From: Brachybacterium saurashtrense
GTDB lineage: Bacteria > Actinomycetota > Actinomycetes > Actinomycetales > Dermabacteraceae
Length of the DNA: 64,000 bases
Direction: 5' to 3'
Assembly (NCBI RefSeq): GCF_003355475.1
Contig: NZ_CP031356.1
Coordinates: forward strand, 3,224,001 to 3,288,000
A program made the position numbers and the translations under genes. Under the pieces are notes generated by a model, which saw only the letters and a program-made list of their open reading frames with translations, had not been told where the DNA came from and made no database searches. Shown one piece after another: positions 8,376-15,892 of this stretch (the stretch's first letter is position 1; the number at the start of each line of letters is the position of its first letter).

Positions 8376-9569
8376 ATGGCCACCACCCCGCTCTCCGTCG
8401 CCGTGATCGGCGCCGGCATGGCCGGCCGCACCCACGCCAACGCCTGGCGCCAGGCCGGCACCGTCTACGACCTGGGGCTGCCGCCGGTGCGGCTGGCCGC
8501 GATCGCCGACGCCCACCTGCCCTTCGCGGAGGACGCCGCCGCGCACTACGGCTACGAGAAGGCCGTGGGCGACTGGCGCGACGTCGCCGAGGACGACTCC
8601 ATCGACATCGTCTCCATCGTGGTGGGCAACGCCCTGCACCGCGAGATCGCCGAGGCGATGGCCGCCGCCGGCAAGCACGTGCTGTGCGAGAAGCCCCTGG
8701 CCGGCACCCTCGAGGACGCCGCGGCGATGGCCGAGCTCGAGCAGCGCCACCCCGACCTGGCGCTCGCCACCGGCTACACCTTCCGCCGCAACGCCGGAAT
8801 CGCCATGCTCGCCAAGCTCGCCGCCGAGGGCGCGCTCGGCACGATCGCCCACCTCGACGCCCGCTACTGGACCGACTACGGCGCCGACGAGAACGTGCCG
8901 ATGGCCTGGCGGTACAAGGGCCCCATGGGCTCGGGCGCGCTGGGCGACGTGGGCTCCCACCTGGTGGACTCCGCCGAGCTGATCCTCGGCCCGCTGGTGG
9001 AGGTCTCCGGCGCGCAGCTGGTGCAGACCATCACCGAACGGCCCGTCGCCTCGGACGCGGTCGCGGGAGGCCGCGGGGTCACCGCGAACGCCGACGCCCC
9101 CAAGGAGCCCGTGGAGAACGACGACGTCGCCACCTTCACCGCACGCTTCGCCTCCGGCGCGGCCGGCACCTTCTCCGTGTCCCGCGTGGCCCAGGGCCTG
9201 CCCAACTACAAGGCGCTGACCGTGCTGGGCACCGGTGGGACCGCCAGCTGGTCCCTGGACCGCACCGGCGAGATCCAGGTGGCGGACCGCACCTCCCCGG
9301 AGGGTCTGGGCGGTCTGCGCCAGGTGCTGGTCAACCCCGAGTTCCCCTACTTCGCGAACGGCTCTTCGATGGCCTTCGGCGGCGTGGGCCTGAACCAGAT
9401 CGAGCAGTTCACCTACCAGGCCCACGCCTTCCTGCAGCAGGTCGCCGGCATCACCGAGAACGCGCTGCCGCGCTGCGCGAGCTTCGCCGACGGCTACCGT
9501 CAGATGCGGATCCTCGACGCCGTGGCCCGCTCGGCCGCCGCCGGGGGCGCCGCGATCACCCTCGACTGA
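8376..9569 (+). CDS. Gfo/Idh/MocA family oxidoreductase (second copy)
   Basis: This 397-residue NAD(P)-dependent dehydrogenase has VAVIGAGMAGRTHANAW at the N-terminus as dinucleotide motif, VLCEKPLAGTLEDA as the EKP motif, and a C-terminal domain containing WRYKGPMGSGALGDVGSHL. Its best visible resemblance is to larger Gfo/Idh proteins acting on sugars and sugar acids rather than to the short IolG at 14658. The ATG at 8376 follows AAAAGGA with an 8-bp gap. It opens the rightward arm and is followed 302 bp later by a TIM-barrel isomerase. Oxidation of an inositol stereoisomer or a methylated inositol is plausible but unproven. It is not closely similar to the 391-residue Gfo/Idh protein at 1124-2299. 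Confidence 0.9.
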   Translation: MATTPLSVAVIGAGMAGRTHANAWRQAGTVYDLGLPPVRLAAIADAHLPFAEDAAAHYGYEKAVGDWRDVAEDDSIDIVSIVVGNALHREIAEAMAAAGKHVLCEKPLAGTLEDAAAMAELEQRHPDLALATGYTFRRNAGIAMLAKLAAEGALGTIAHLDARYWTDYGADENVPMAWRYKGPMGSGALGDVGSHLVDSAELILGPLVEVSGAQLVQTITERPVASDAVAGGRGVTANADAPKEPVENDDVATFTARFASGAAGTFSVSRVAQGLPNYKALTVLGTGGTASWSLDRTGEIQVADRTSPEGLGGLRQVLVNPEFPYFANGSSMAFGGVGLNQIEQFTYQAHAFLQQVAGITENALPRCASFADGYRQMRILDAVARSAAAGGAAITLD

Positions 9570-9749
9570 GGCCGACGGGGCGGGCCGCGGCCGCCGTGCG
9601 TGTCGGCCGCCGCTCCCGTCGGCCGCTCGCACGCCGACCCGCTCGCCCGCTCGACCCCATCGCCCGCCCGTCGCGCCCACCCATCCCGATACGCGGCGCA
9701 ACTGTCGGATTCCGAGCCACTTTCGGCGCGGATCTGGTTCAGAATCCGG

Positions 9750-9816
9750 CACTTCGCACTTCGCACTTCGCACTTCGCACTTCGCACTTCGCACTTCGCA
9801 CTTCGCACTTCGCACT
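9750..9816. repeat. Heptanucleotide tandem repeat (CACTTCG)9
   Basis: Nine perfect copies of CACTTCG run from 9750 to 9812, followed by a partial CACT. The tract lies in the 302-bp gap after the Gfo/Idh gene, ending about 55 bp before the start codon at 9872. The rest of the gap is GC-rich with repeated GTCGGCCG words and no gene. A 7-bp unit in this position is prone to slippage and would change promoter or leader spacing in 7-bp steps. Confidence 0.97.
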
Positions 9817-9871
9817 CCACCTCGTCTCCGCCGCCGACCCGTCGGCGGCACACCCCGAAAGGGCCCCCGCC

Positions 9872-10894
9872 ATGGCACTCACCTACGGCGCCTACACCGC
9901 CTGCCTGCAGGGCCGCACGCTCGAGGAGGCGCTGGACGTCCTCGCCGCCGCCGGGCTCTCCGGCGCGGAGATCAACACCGGCGGTTTCATCCCCGCCCCG
10001 CACGCCCCCGTGGACCTGCTGCTGGCCAGCGAGCGGGCGCGCACCGACTACCTGCGGATCTTCAAGGAGCGCGGCATCGCGCTCACCGGTCTGACCGTCT
10101 CCGGCAACCCGCTCTCGCCCCTGCCCACCGAGGGCCTGCCGCGCGCCCACGACCTGCGCCGCACCATCGAGCTGGCCGGGAAGCTCGGCGTGCGCGACGT
10201 GGTGGCGATGTCCGGCACCCCTGGCACCGACGCGGGCGCCCGCTACCCGGCGTGGATCGTGAACCCCTGGAACGGCATCGACCTCGAGATCCTTGAGTAC
10301 CAGTGGTCCGTGGCGGTGCCCTTCTGGAAGGAGATCGACGCCCTCGCCCGGGAGCACGACGTGCAGGTGGCGCTCGAGATGCACCCGCGCAACCTGGTGT
10401 TCTCCCCGCTCACCTTCGAGCAGTTCGCCCAGCGGGTGGAGCCCACGAACATCGGCGTGAACCTCGACCCCTCGCACCTGTACTGGCAGCAGATGGACCC
10501 TATCGCCTGCATCGAGCGGCTCGGCCGGCACATCACCCACGTGCACGCCAAGGACACCGCCGTGCTGCCCGGCGCGGCCCTGCGCGGCGTGCTGGACACC
10601 GTCTTCGGCCCGGTGCCGGAGGATCCCGCGCAGCGCACCCCCACCGGCATCGGCCACTACTGCTCCACCTGGCCCGAGGACCCGGCCTGGCGCTTCGTGG
10701 CGCTCGGCGAGGGGCACACCCCCGGCCAGACGCACGACGTCGACTACTGGGCGAGCGTGCTCGCGGCGCTGGCCGCCGTGAACCCCGCGCTGAACGTCAA
10801 CATCGAGCACGAGGACGCCGCCTACTCGCAGGTGGACGGCCTCGAGCGCGGCGCCCGCACCCTGCTGGCCGCCGCCGAGCGCGCCGGCGTCTGA
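9872..10894 (+). CDS. Sugar phosphate isomerase/epimerase (TIM barrel)
   Basis: This 340-residue AP-endonuclease-2/xylose-isomerase-like barrel shows likely metal-binding residues: VALEMHPRNLVF (Glu and His), NIGVNLDPSHLYWQ (Asp and His), THVHAKDTA (His) and NVNIEHEDAAY near the C-terminus. This E-D-H-E arrangement is the standard metal site of IolE/IolI-type and ketose 3-epimerase-type barrels. It is about 50 residues longer than IolI, with an insertion around 235-270 (GIGHYCSTWPEDPAW). It follows the 8376 Gfo/Idh gene and precedes the tautomerase, probably in one transcript. It may be an inosose isomerase, the real inosose dehydratase, or an epimerase for another cyclitol. The ATG at 9872 has only a weak ribosome-binding site (GAAAGGG). 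Confidence 0.87.
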   Translation: MALTYGAYTACLQGRTLEEALDVLAAAGLSGAEINTGGFIPAPHAPVDLLLASERARTDYLRIFKERGIALTGLTVSGNPLSPLPTEGLPRAHDLRRTIELAGKLGVRDVVAMSGTPGTDAGARYPAWIVNPWNGIDLEILEYQWSVAVPFWKEIDALAREHDVQVALEMHPRNLVFSPLTFEQFAQRVEPTNIGVNLDPSHLYWQQMDPIACIERLGRHITHVHAKDTAVLPGAALRGVLDTVFGPVPEDPAQRTPTGIGHYCSTWPEDPAWRFVALGEGHTPGQTHDVDYWASVLAALAAVNPALNVNIEHEDAAYSQVDGLERGARTLLAAAERAGV

Positions 10895-11046
10895 ACCGGC
10901 GCGAGCGCTCGGGGCGTCCGGCGCGCTCGCGCCGCGCACGTCGCACAGCGCGGCCTGCGCCGCCCCGCGCGTCCACGCACCCGGCGCGTCCGCGCAGCCC
11001 GCACCCCCACCCCACCCTCACCCCACCCCTCCAGAAGGAGCCCGTC

Positions 11047-11436
11047 ATGCCCCTCGTCCGCATCACTCAGCAGGACGTCCGCACCCCCGAGCAGTCACGG
11101 CAGCTGGCCGACATCGTCCAGGACGTCATGCTCGAGCACTTCAACGCCCCGCCCGGGGACCGCTACCAGATCCTCGAGACCCACCCCGCGGGCGCGATCA
11201 TCGCCGAGGACACCGGTCTCGGCATCGAGCGCAGCGACGGCGTGGTGATCATCCAGGTCACCCAGCAGGGTCGCAGCACCGAGCAGAAGGAGGCGATCTA
11301 CGCCGCCCTCGCCGAGCGTCTGGGTGCCGCGGAGCTGGTGCGCCCCGAGGACCTCATCATCTCCGTGGTCCACAACGACCGCGAGGACTGGTCCTTCGGG
11401 TACGGCCGCGCGCAGTTCCTCACCGGCGAGCTCTGA
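11047..11436 (+). CDS. Tautomerase family protein
   Basis: This 129-residue protein of the tautomerase superfamily begins Met-Pro-Leu-Val-Arg-Ile, placing the catalytic Pro at position 1 after Met removal. The length and the later segment VIIQVTQQGRSTEQKEAIYAAL, seen here in part, indicate a two-repeat (about 130 residue) tautomerase related to malonate semialdehyde decarboxylase and cis-CaaD relatives. The ATG at 11047 is supported by AGAAGGAG a few bases upstream. A tautomerase is not a standard inositol-pathway enzyme. In this position it might interconvert keto-enol intermediates after inosose dehydration, or handle malonate semialdehyde, the IolA substrate. Confidence 0.88.
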   Translation: MPLVRITQQDVRTPEQSRQLADIVQDVMLEHFNAPPGDRYQILETHPAGAIIAEDTGLGIERSDGVVIIQVTQQGRSTEQKEAIYAALAERLGAAELVRPEDLIISVVHNDREDWSFGYGRAQFLTGEL

Positions 11437-11571
11437 CCGCCCTCGGCGGGCCGTCGGCGCACGTCGACGGCCCGCCCCACCGGCCGGCACCAGGCCGCCC
11501 GGCCCGCCCCGTCGGCCGGCTCGGCGCCGCCCCACACCCACCTCACACCCCTTCCGAACAATCTTCAGGAT

Positions 11572-11584
11572 ATGTCTGGACAAA
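11572..11584. promoter_or_regulatory. IolR-like operator upstream of iolC
   Basis: ATGTCTGGACAAA matches the TGTCnnGACA consensus also seen upstream of iolD and gntR. It lies 116 bp before the iolC start in a 263-bp gap, showing that iolC-iolB-iolG probably has its own regulated promoter rather than depending on readthrough from the tautomerase gene. Confidence 0.7.
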
Positions 11585-11699
11585 GACGGGGCCCCATGTG
11601 ATCATGGGAGCATCCCCGGACCGCCGGCCACCGTCGCCCACGGCAGCAGTCGCCTTCGGCACCGACTCAGGTTCTCAACGCAGGGAGGCATGGAGACCC

Positions 11700-12725
11700 A
11701 TGGCAGCAGACCTCGACATCATCACGTTCGGCCGCAGCGGCGTGGACATCTATCCGCTGGAGATCGAGAAGGGCCTCGAGGACATCCACAGCTTCGGCAA
11801 GTTCCTCGGCGGCAGCCCGATGAACGTGGCCGTCGCCGCGGCTCGTCTCGGCCATCGCCCCGGCGTGATCACCGGCGTGGGGCAGGACCCCTTCGGCCGG
11901 TACGTGGTCAAGGAGATGGAGCGGCTCGGCGTGGACAGCCGCTTCGTGGTCGAGAACGACCGCCTCAACACCCCGATCACCCTGTGCGAGATCTTCCCGC
12001 CGGACGATTTCCCGCTCTACTTCTACCGCCAGCCCTCCGCGCCGGATCTGCAGGTCGCCCCCGAGCACCTCGATCTCGACGCCCTCCGCGAGGTGCCGCT
12101 GTTCTGGTTCTCCGGCACCGGGCTGTCCGAGGAGCCCAGCCGCGCCGCGCACCTCGCGGCCCTCGAGGCCCGAGGCCGCACCGCCCACACCGTCTTCGAC
12201 CTCGACTACCGGCCCATGTTCTGGTCCAGCGTGGAGGAGGCCCGCGAGCAGTACCGCGAGGCGCTGAAGCACACCACCGTCGCCGTGGGCAACAAGGAGG
12301 AGTGCCAGGTCGCGGTGGGGGAGACCGAGCCCGAGCGCGCGGCGGACGCCCTGCTCGAGGCCGGCGTGCAGCTCGCGATCGTCAAGCAGGGCCCCAAGGG
12401 CGTGCTCGGCAAGACCGCCGACGAGCGCGTGGAGGTGGCCCCGAACATGATCCAGGTGATCAACGGCCTCGGCGCCGGCGACAGCTTCGGCGGCTCCCTG
12501 TGCCACGGCCTCCTGGCCGGCCAGGACCTGGAGACCATCCTCACCCGCTGCAACGCGGCCGGCGCGATCGTCACCAGCCGCCTGGAGTGCTCCACCGCGA
12601 TGCCCACCGGCGAGGAGATCGACCTCATGATCGCCGGCGGCGACCCCAACCACGGGCAGACCGTCGAGGAGATGCTCACCGCGCTGCGCAGTCGCGGCAC
12701 CGTCCAGGCAGGAGCCAGCGCATGA
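11700..12725 (+). CDS. iolC: 5-dehydro-2-deoxygluconokinase
   Basis: This 341-residue PfkB/ribokinase-family kinase phosphorylates 5-dehydro-2-deoxygluconate (DKG) to DKG-6-phosphate. It has FGRSGVDIYP and FLGGSPMNVAVAAARLG at the N-terminus, the C-terminal signature NGLGAGDSFGGSL carrying the catalytic base Asp and anion hole, and the IolC-like ending LECSTAMPTGEEID. In the signature the first position is Asn-Gly-Leu instead of the usual Asp-Thr-x, a change also common in IolC. The ATG at 11700 is preceded by AGGGAGG; the frame upstream has no family similarity. Its stop overlaps the next gene start by 4 bp (ATGA), so the two are coupled. Confidence 0.94.
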   Translation: MAADLDIITFGRSGVDIYPLEIEKGLEDIHSFGKFLGGSPMNVAVAAARLGHRPGVITGVGQDPFGRYVVKEMERLGVDSRFVVENDRLNTPITLCEIFPPDDFPLYFYRQPSAPDLQVAPEHLDLDALREVPLFWFSGTGLSEEPSRAAHLAALEARGRTAHTVFDLDYRPMFWSSVEEAREQYREALKHTTVAVGNKEECQVAVGETEPERAADALLEAGVQLAIVKQGPKGVLGKTADERVEVAPNMIQVINGLGAGDSFGGSLCHGLLAGQDLETILTRCNAAGAIVTSRLECSTAMPTGEEIDLMIAGGDPNHGQTVEEMLTALRSRGTVQAGASA

Positions 12726-13639
12726 GCGCCACCGCCACCGATTCCTTCGTCTCCTCCTACGAGGAGGTCACCCGGGTGCGGATCGAGGATCCGGGCCGGT
12801 TCGCCCGCCTCGCCGCCGCCCGGACGCGCCGCACCGTCGCCGACACCGACGGCACGATGATGATCATCGCCGCCGACCACCCGGCCCGCGGAGCCCTCGG
12901 CGTGGGAGCCCGCGGCCAGGCGATGGCCTCCCGCACCGAGCTGCTGGACCGCATGCGCGAGGCGCTCGCCGTGCCCGGCGTGGACGGCGTGCTGGGCACC
13001 GCGGACATCCTCGAGGACCTGCTGGTCATGGGTGCGCTTGAGGACAAGATCGTGTTCGCCTCGATGAACCGCGGCGGCCTGCAGGGCGGATCCTGGGAGA
13101 TCGAGGACCGCTTCACCGCCTACGACGCCGCCTCCATCAAGCAGGCCGGCTTCGACGGCGGGAAGATGCTCACCCGCATCGACCTCGAGGACGACCGCAC
13201 CTCCTTCATCCTCGAGGCGAGCGCGCAGGCCGTCACCGACCTCGCCCGCCACGAGCTGATCGCGATGGTGGAGCCGTTCATGTCCTCCCGGCCCGGCGGG
13301 CCGGGCACGAAGGTGGTCAACGACCTCTCCCCGGAAGCCGTCATCCAGTCCATCCACATCGCGCAGGGCCTCGGCGCCACCAGCGCCTACACCTGGCTGA
13401 AGCTGCCGGCGGTGGAGGACATGGAGCGCGTCATGGACGCCACCACCATGCCCACCCTGATCCTCGGCGGCGATCCGGCCGACGACGACCCGGAGACGCT
13501 GCGCGCCTCCTGGGGCAGGGCCCTGGCCCGGCCGAACGTCCGCGGACTGGTCGTGGGCCGCACCCTGCTGTACCCGGCGGGGGACGATGTCGCCGCGGCC
13601 GTGAGCGCCTCGGTGGACATGCTCCGCAGCGTGTCCTGA
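12722..13639 (+). CDS. Cgl0159-type (beta/alpha)8 protein, probable DKGP aldolase
   Basis: This 305-residue barrel of the DeoC/LacD-like class I aldolase superfamily matches the family known by the Corynebacterium inositol-cluster protein Cgl0159. Visible features are MMIIAADHPARGALGVG near 45-60, GVLGTADILEDLLV, the strand KMLTRIDLEDD with candidate Schiff-base Lys, MVEPFMS, and TSAYTWLKLPA with another candidate Lys. It overlaps iolC by 4 bp. The pathway requires an aldolase splitting DKG-6-phosphate into dihydroxyacetone phosphate and malonate semialdehyde, and no class II IolJ is present. The coupling to iolC makes this the obvious substitute, but the activity is inferred. Confidence 0.88.
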   Translation: MSATATDSFVSSYEEVTRVRIEDPGRFARLAAARTRRTVADTDGTMMIIAADHPARGALGVGARGQAMASRTELLDRMREALAVPGVDGVLGTADILEDLLVMGALEDKIVFASMNRGGLQGGSWEIEDRFTAYDAASIKQAGFDGGKMLTRIDLEDDRTSFILEASAQAVTDLARHELIAMVEPFMSSRPGGPGTKVVNDLSPEAVIQSIHIAQGLGATSAYTWLKLPAVEDMERVMDATTMPTLILGGDPADDDPETLRASWGRALARPNVRGLVVGRTLLYPAGDDVAAAVSASVDMLRSVS

Positions 13640-13683
13640 CCCCGATCCGCGACCACCACCCGCTCGAGACGAGGAGAGAGTCC

Positions 13684-14577
13684 ATGTCCAGCACGACCAC
13701 CGGCGAGTTCCACCTGCCGGCCGGCTCCACCGGCCGCGGGAACTACGAGACGATCATCGACCCCGGCGCCCGCGAGGGCTGGGTCCACACCGGACTGCGC
13801 GTCCTCGCCCTCGCTCCGGGCGGCAGCGAGGTGGTCACGGCGAACGGCGTCGAGGCGATGGTGGTGCCGCTGAACGGGGCGTGCGACGTCTCCGTCGGCG
13901 GCGAGTCCTACGCGCTGCGCGGCCGCACGGACGTGTTCGCCTCCGCGACCGACGTGCTCTACGTGCCCGTGGGCTCCCAGCTCACGCTCTCCTCGCCCGG
14001 CGGCGGCCGCTTCGCGCTCGCCACCGCGGTGGCCACTGGGAACCATTCCGTCACGCTGATCCGTGCGGAGGACGTGCCGGTGGAGATCCGCGGCGGCGGC
14101 ACCATGACCCGCAAGGTGCGCAACTTCGGCGCCGTGGGCGCGTTCGACGGCATGGACTCCCTGATCGCCTGCGAGGTCATCACCCCCGGCGGCAACTGGT
14201 CCAGCTACCCCGCGCACAAGCACGACGAGACGATCGACGACGGCGAGCATCGTGAGAGCGAGCTCGAGGAGATCTACTACTACGAGATCCAGGACGGTCC
14301 GGCCGGGCCCGGCTTCGGCTACCACCAGACCACCGCCAGCGGCGAGGACCGCCCGATCGACGTGCTCACCGAGGTGCGCACCGGCGACACCGTGCTGGTG
14401 CCCCACGGCTGGCACGGCCCCTGCGCCGCCGCCCCCGGCCACGACATGTACTACCTCAACGTGATGGCCGGCCCCGAAGTGGAGCGGGCCTGGAACATCA
14501 CCGACCACCCCGCGCAGACCTGGGTGCGCGGCACCTGGGAGGCGGCCGGGACCGACCCCCGGCTCACCGCCGACTGA
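13684..14577 (+). CDS. iolB: 5-deoxy-glucuronate isomerase
   Basis: This 297-residue bicupin of the KduI/IolB family converts 5-deoxy-glucuronate to DKG, downstream of IolD. Family-typical segments are GWVHTGLRVLALAPGG, GGTMTRKVRNFGAV, WSSYPAHKHDE with metal-binding His residues near 178-181, ESELEEIYYYEIQDG with the metal Glu, and VLVPHGWHGPCAAAPGHDMYYLNVMAG. The length is standard. The ATG at 13684 has AGGAGAG at proper distance. It lies 44 bp after the Cgl0159-type gene in the rightward arm. Confidence 0.96.
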   Translation: MSSTTTGEFHLPAGSTGRGNYETIIDPGAREGWVHTGLRVLALAPGGSEVVTANGVEAMVVPLNGACDVSVGGESYALRGRTDVFASATDVLYVPVGSQLTLSSPGGGRFALATAVATGNHSVTLIRAEDVPVEIRGGGTMTRKVRNFGAVGAFDGMDSLIACEVITPGGNWSSYPAHKHDETIDDGEHRESELEEIYYYEIQDGPAGPGFGYHQTTASGEDRPIDVLTEVRTGDTVLVPHGWHGPCAAAPGHDMYYLNVMAGPEVERAWNITDHPAQTWVRGTWEAAGTDPRLTAD

Positions 14578-14657
14578 CACCGACCCACCGGCACCGGCCC
14601 CGACCGAGGACGGCCCGCACCCCACCGCACGCCCCTCGTCACGAAGGAGAGACGATC

Positions 14658-15698
14658 ATGACCTCAGCAGCACAGGACACCGCCCCCGCAGACCTCCGCG
14701 TGGGTGTGATTGGCGTGGGCCAGATGGGCGCCGACCACGTGGCCCGGATCAGCCGGCGCATCAAGGGTGCCCGCGTCAGCGTGGTCACCGACTACTTCCG
14801 CGACAAGGCCGAGGAGGTCGCCGCGACCGCCCCCGGCTGCCGCGTGGTGGACAGCCCCGAGGAGCTCATCGCCGCCGACGACGTCGACGCCGTGCTGATC
14901 GCCAGCCCCGGCACGTTCCACCGTGACCAGGCCATCGCCTGCATCGAGGCGGGCAAGCCGGTGCTGTGCGAGAAGCCGCTGGCGATGAACCCCGAGGACG
15001 CCTACGCCGTGGTCGAGGCGGAGAAGGCCGGCGGCGCCCCGCTGGTCTCCCTCGGCTTCATGCGCCGCTTCGACGCCGGCTACGCCGACCTCAAGGACGC
15101 GATCGCCGGCGGCGAGCTGGGGCAGATCAGCATGCTGCACTGCAAGCACCGCAACGCCACCACCCTGCCCGGCTTCTCGGACACGATGATGGTCTACGAC
15201 TCGGCCGTCCACGAGGTCGACGCGATCCACTACTTCCTCGAGGAGGAGATCGAGGCGGTGCAGGTGGTGTTCCCGACCCCCGGCCCGCGGGCCGACGAGG
15301 GCCAGCACGATCCGATGCTGCTGCTGTTCCGCACCGCCTCCGGCGTGATCGTCACCGACGAGCTGTACGTCAACACCGACGCCGGCTACGAGGTGCGCAC
15401 CGAGGCGATCGGCTCGAAGGGCATCGCCACCATCGGCCTCGAGTCCGGCCGGGTCACCACCCACCTCGCGGGCGCCCGCTGGGGCGGCGCGATCCCGAAG
15501 GACTTCCGGCCCCGCTTCATCGACGCCTACGACGCCGAGGTCCAGGCCTGGGTGGCCGCCGTGCAGGACGGCACCAACATCGCCGAGCGCTCGGCCACCT
15601 CCTGGGACGGCTACCTGGGCGCCGCCGCCTGCCAGGCCGCCGAGAAGGCCCTGACGGCCGACGGCTTCGTCCCGGTCACCACCCGGCCCCGGCCCTGA
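14658..15698 (+). CDS. iolG: Inositol 2-dehydrogenase
   Basis: This 346-residue NAD+-dependent dehydrogenase oxidises myo-inositol to 2-keto-myo-inositol, the first pathway step. It has the Rossmann motif VGVIGVGQMGADHVARI near 15-31, LCEKPLAMNPEDA with the catalytic EKP lysine, SLGFMRRFDAGY, and DSAVHEVDAIHYFL with the active-site Asp-x3-His that is diagnostic of IolG. Of the three Gfo/Idh genes in the locus this is the closest in length and motifs to characterised inositol dehydrogenases. The ATG at 14658 is preceded by ACGAAGGAGAGACG. It is 80 bp after iolB. Confidence 0.94.
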   Translation: MTSAAQDTAPADLRVGVIGVGQMGADHVARISRRIKGARVSVVTDYFRDKAEEVAATAPGCRVVDSPEELIAADDVDAVLIASPGTFHRDQAIACIEAGKPVLCEKPLAMNPEDAYAVVEAEKAGGAPLVSLGFMRRFDAGYADLKDAIAGGELGQISMLHCKHRNATTLPGFSDTMMVYDSAVHEVDAIHYFLEEEIEAVQVVFPTPGPRADEGQHDPMLLLFRTASGVIVTDELYVNTDAGYEVRTEAIGSKGIATIGLESGRVTTHLAGARWGGAIPKDFRPRFIDAYDAEVQAWVAAVQDGTNIAERSATSWDGYLGAAACQAAEKALTADGFVPVTTRPRP

Positions 15699-15785
15699 GC
15701 GTCTGACCGGCCCCGTCGGCCGACGCGAGCAGGCTCGGCGACCGGCGGACCCCGTCGGCCGACGATCCCCACGCGGAGACGTCCG

Positions 15786-15794
15786 CCCCCCCCC
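15786..15794. repeat. C9 mononucleotide tract upstream of iolT
   Basis: Nine consecutive C residues lie 98 bp before the transporter start, in a 194-bp gap with no gene. The gap also holds two copies of the iterated 11-mer CCCGTCGGCCG (15712-15722 and 15751-15761). Confidence 0.9.
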
Positions 15795-15892
15795 TCCCGG
15801 GGGCGGGCACCCCCGAATCCACCCTCGGCGCGGACCCTCGCGGTCCCTGCCTGCCTTCGCTCACCCATTTTCCGACTGACAATGGAGTCGAC

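Noticed and set aside
9750-9816. Heptamer array considered as a CRISPR array
   Set aside because: The 7-bp units are contiguous without spacers and no cas genes are present.
8034-9878. Minus-strand frame of about 614 codons covering the Gfo/Idh gene and the heptamer repeat
   Set aside because: Antisense to a clearly real oxidoreductase; the repeat part translates as monotonous residues.
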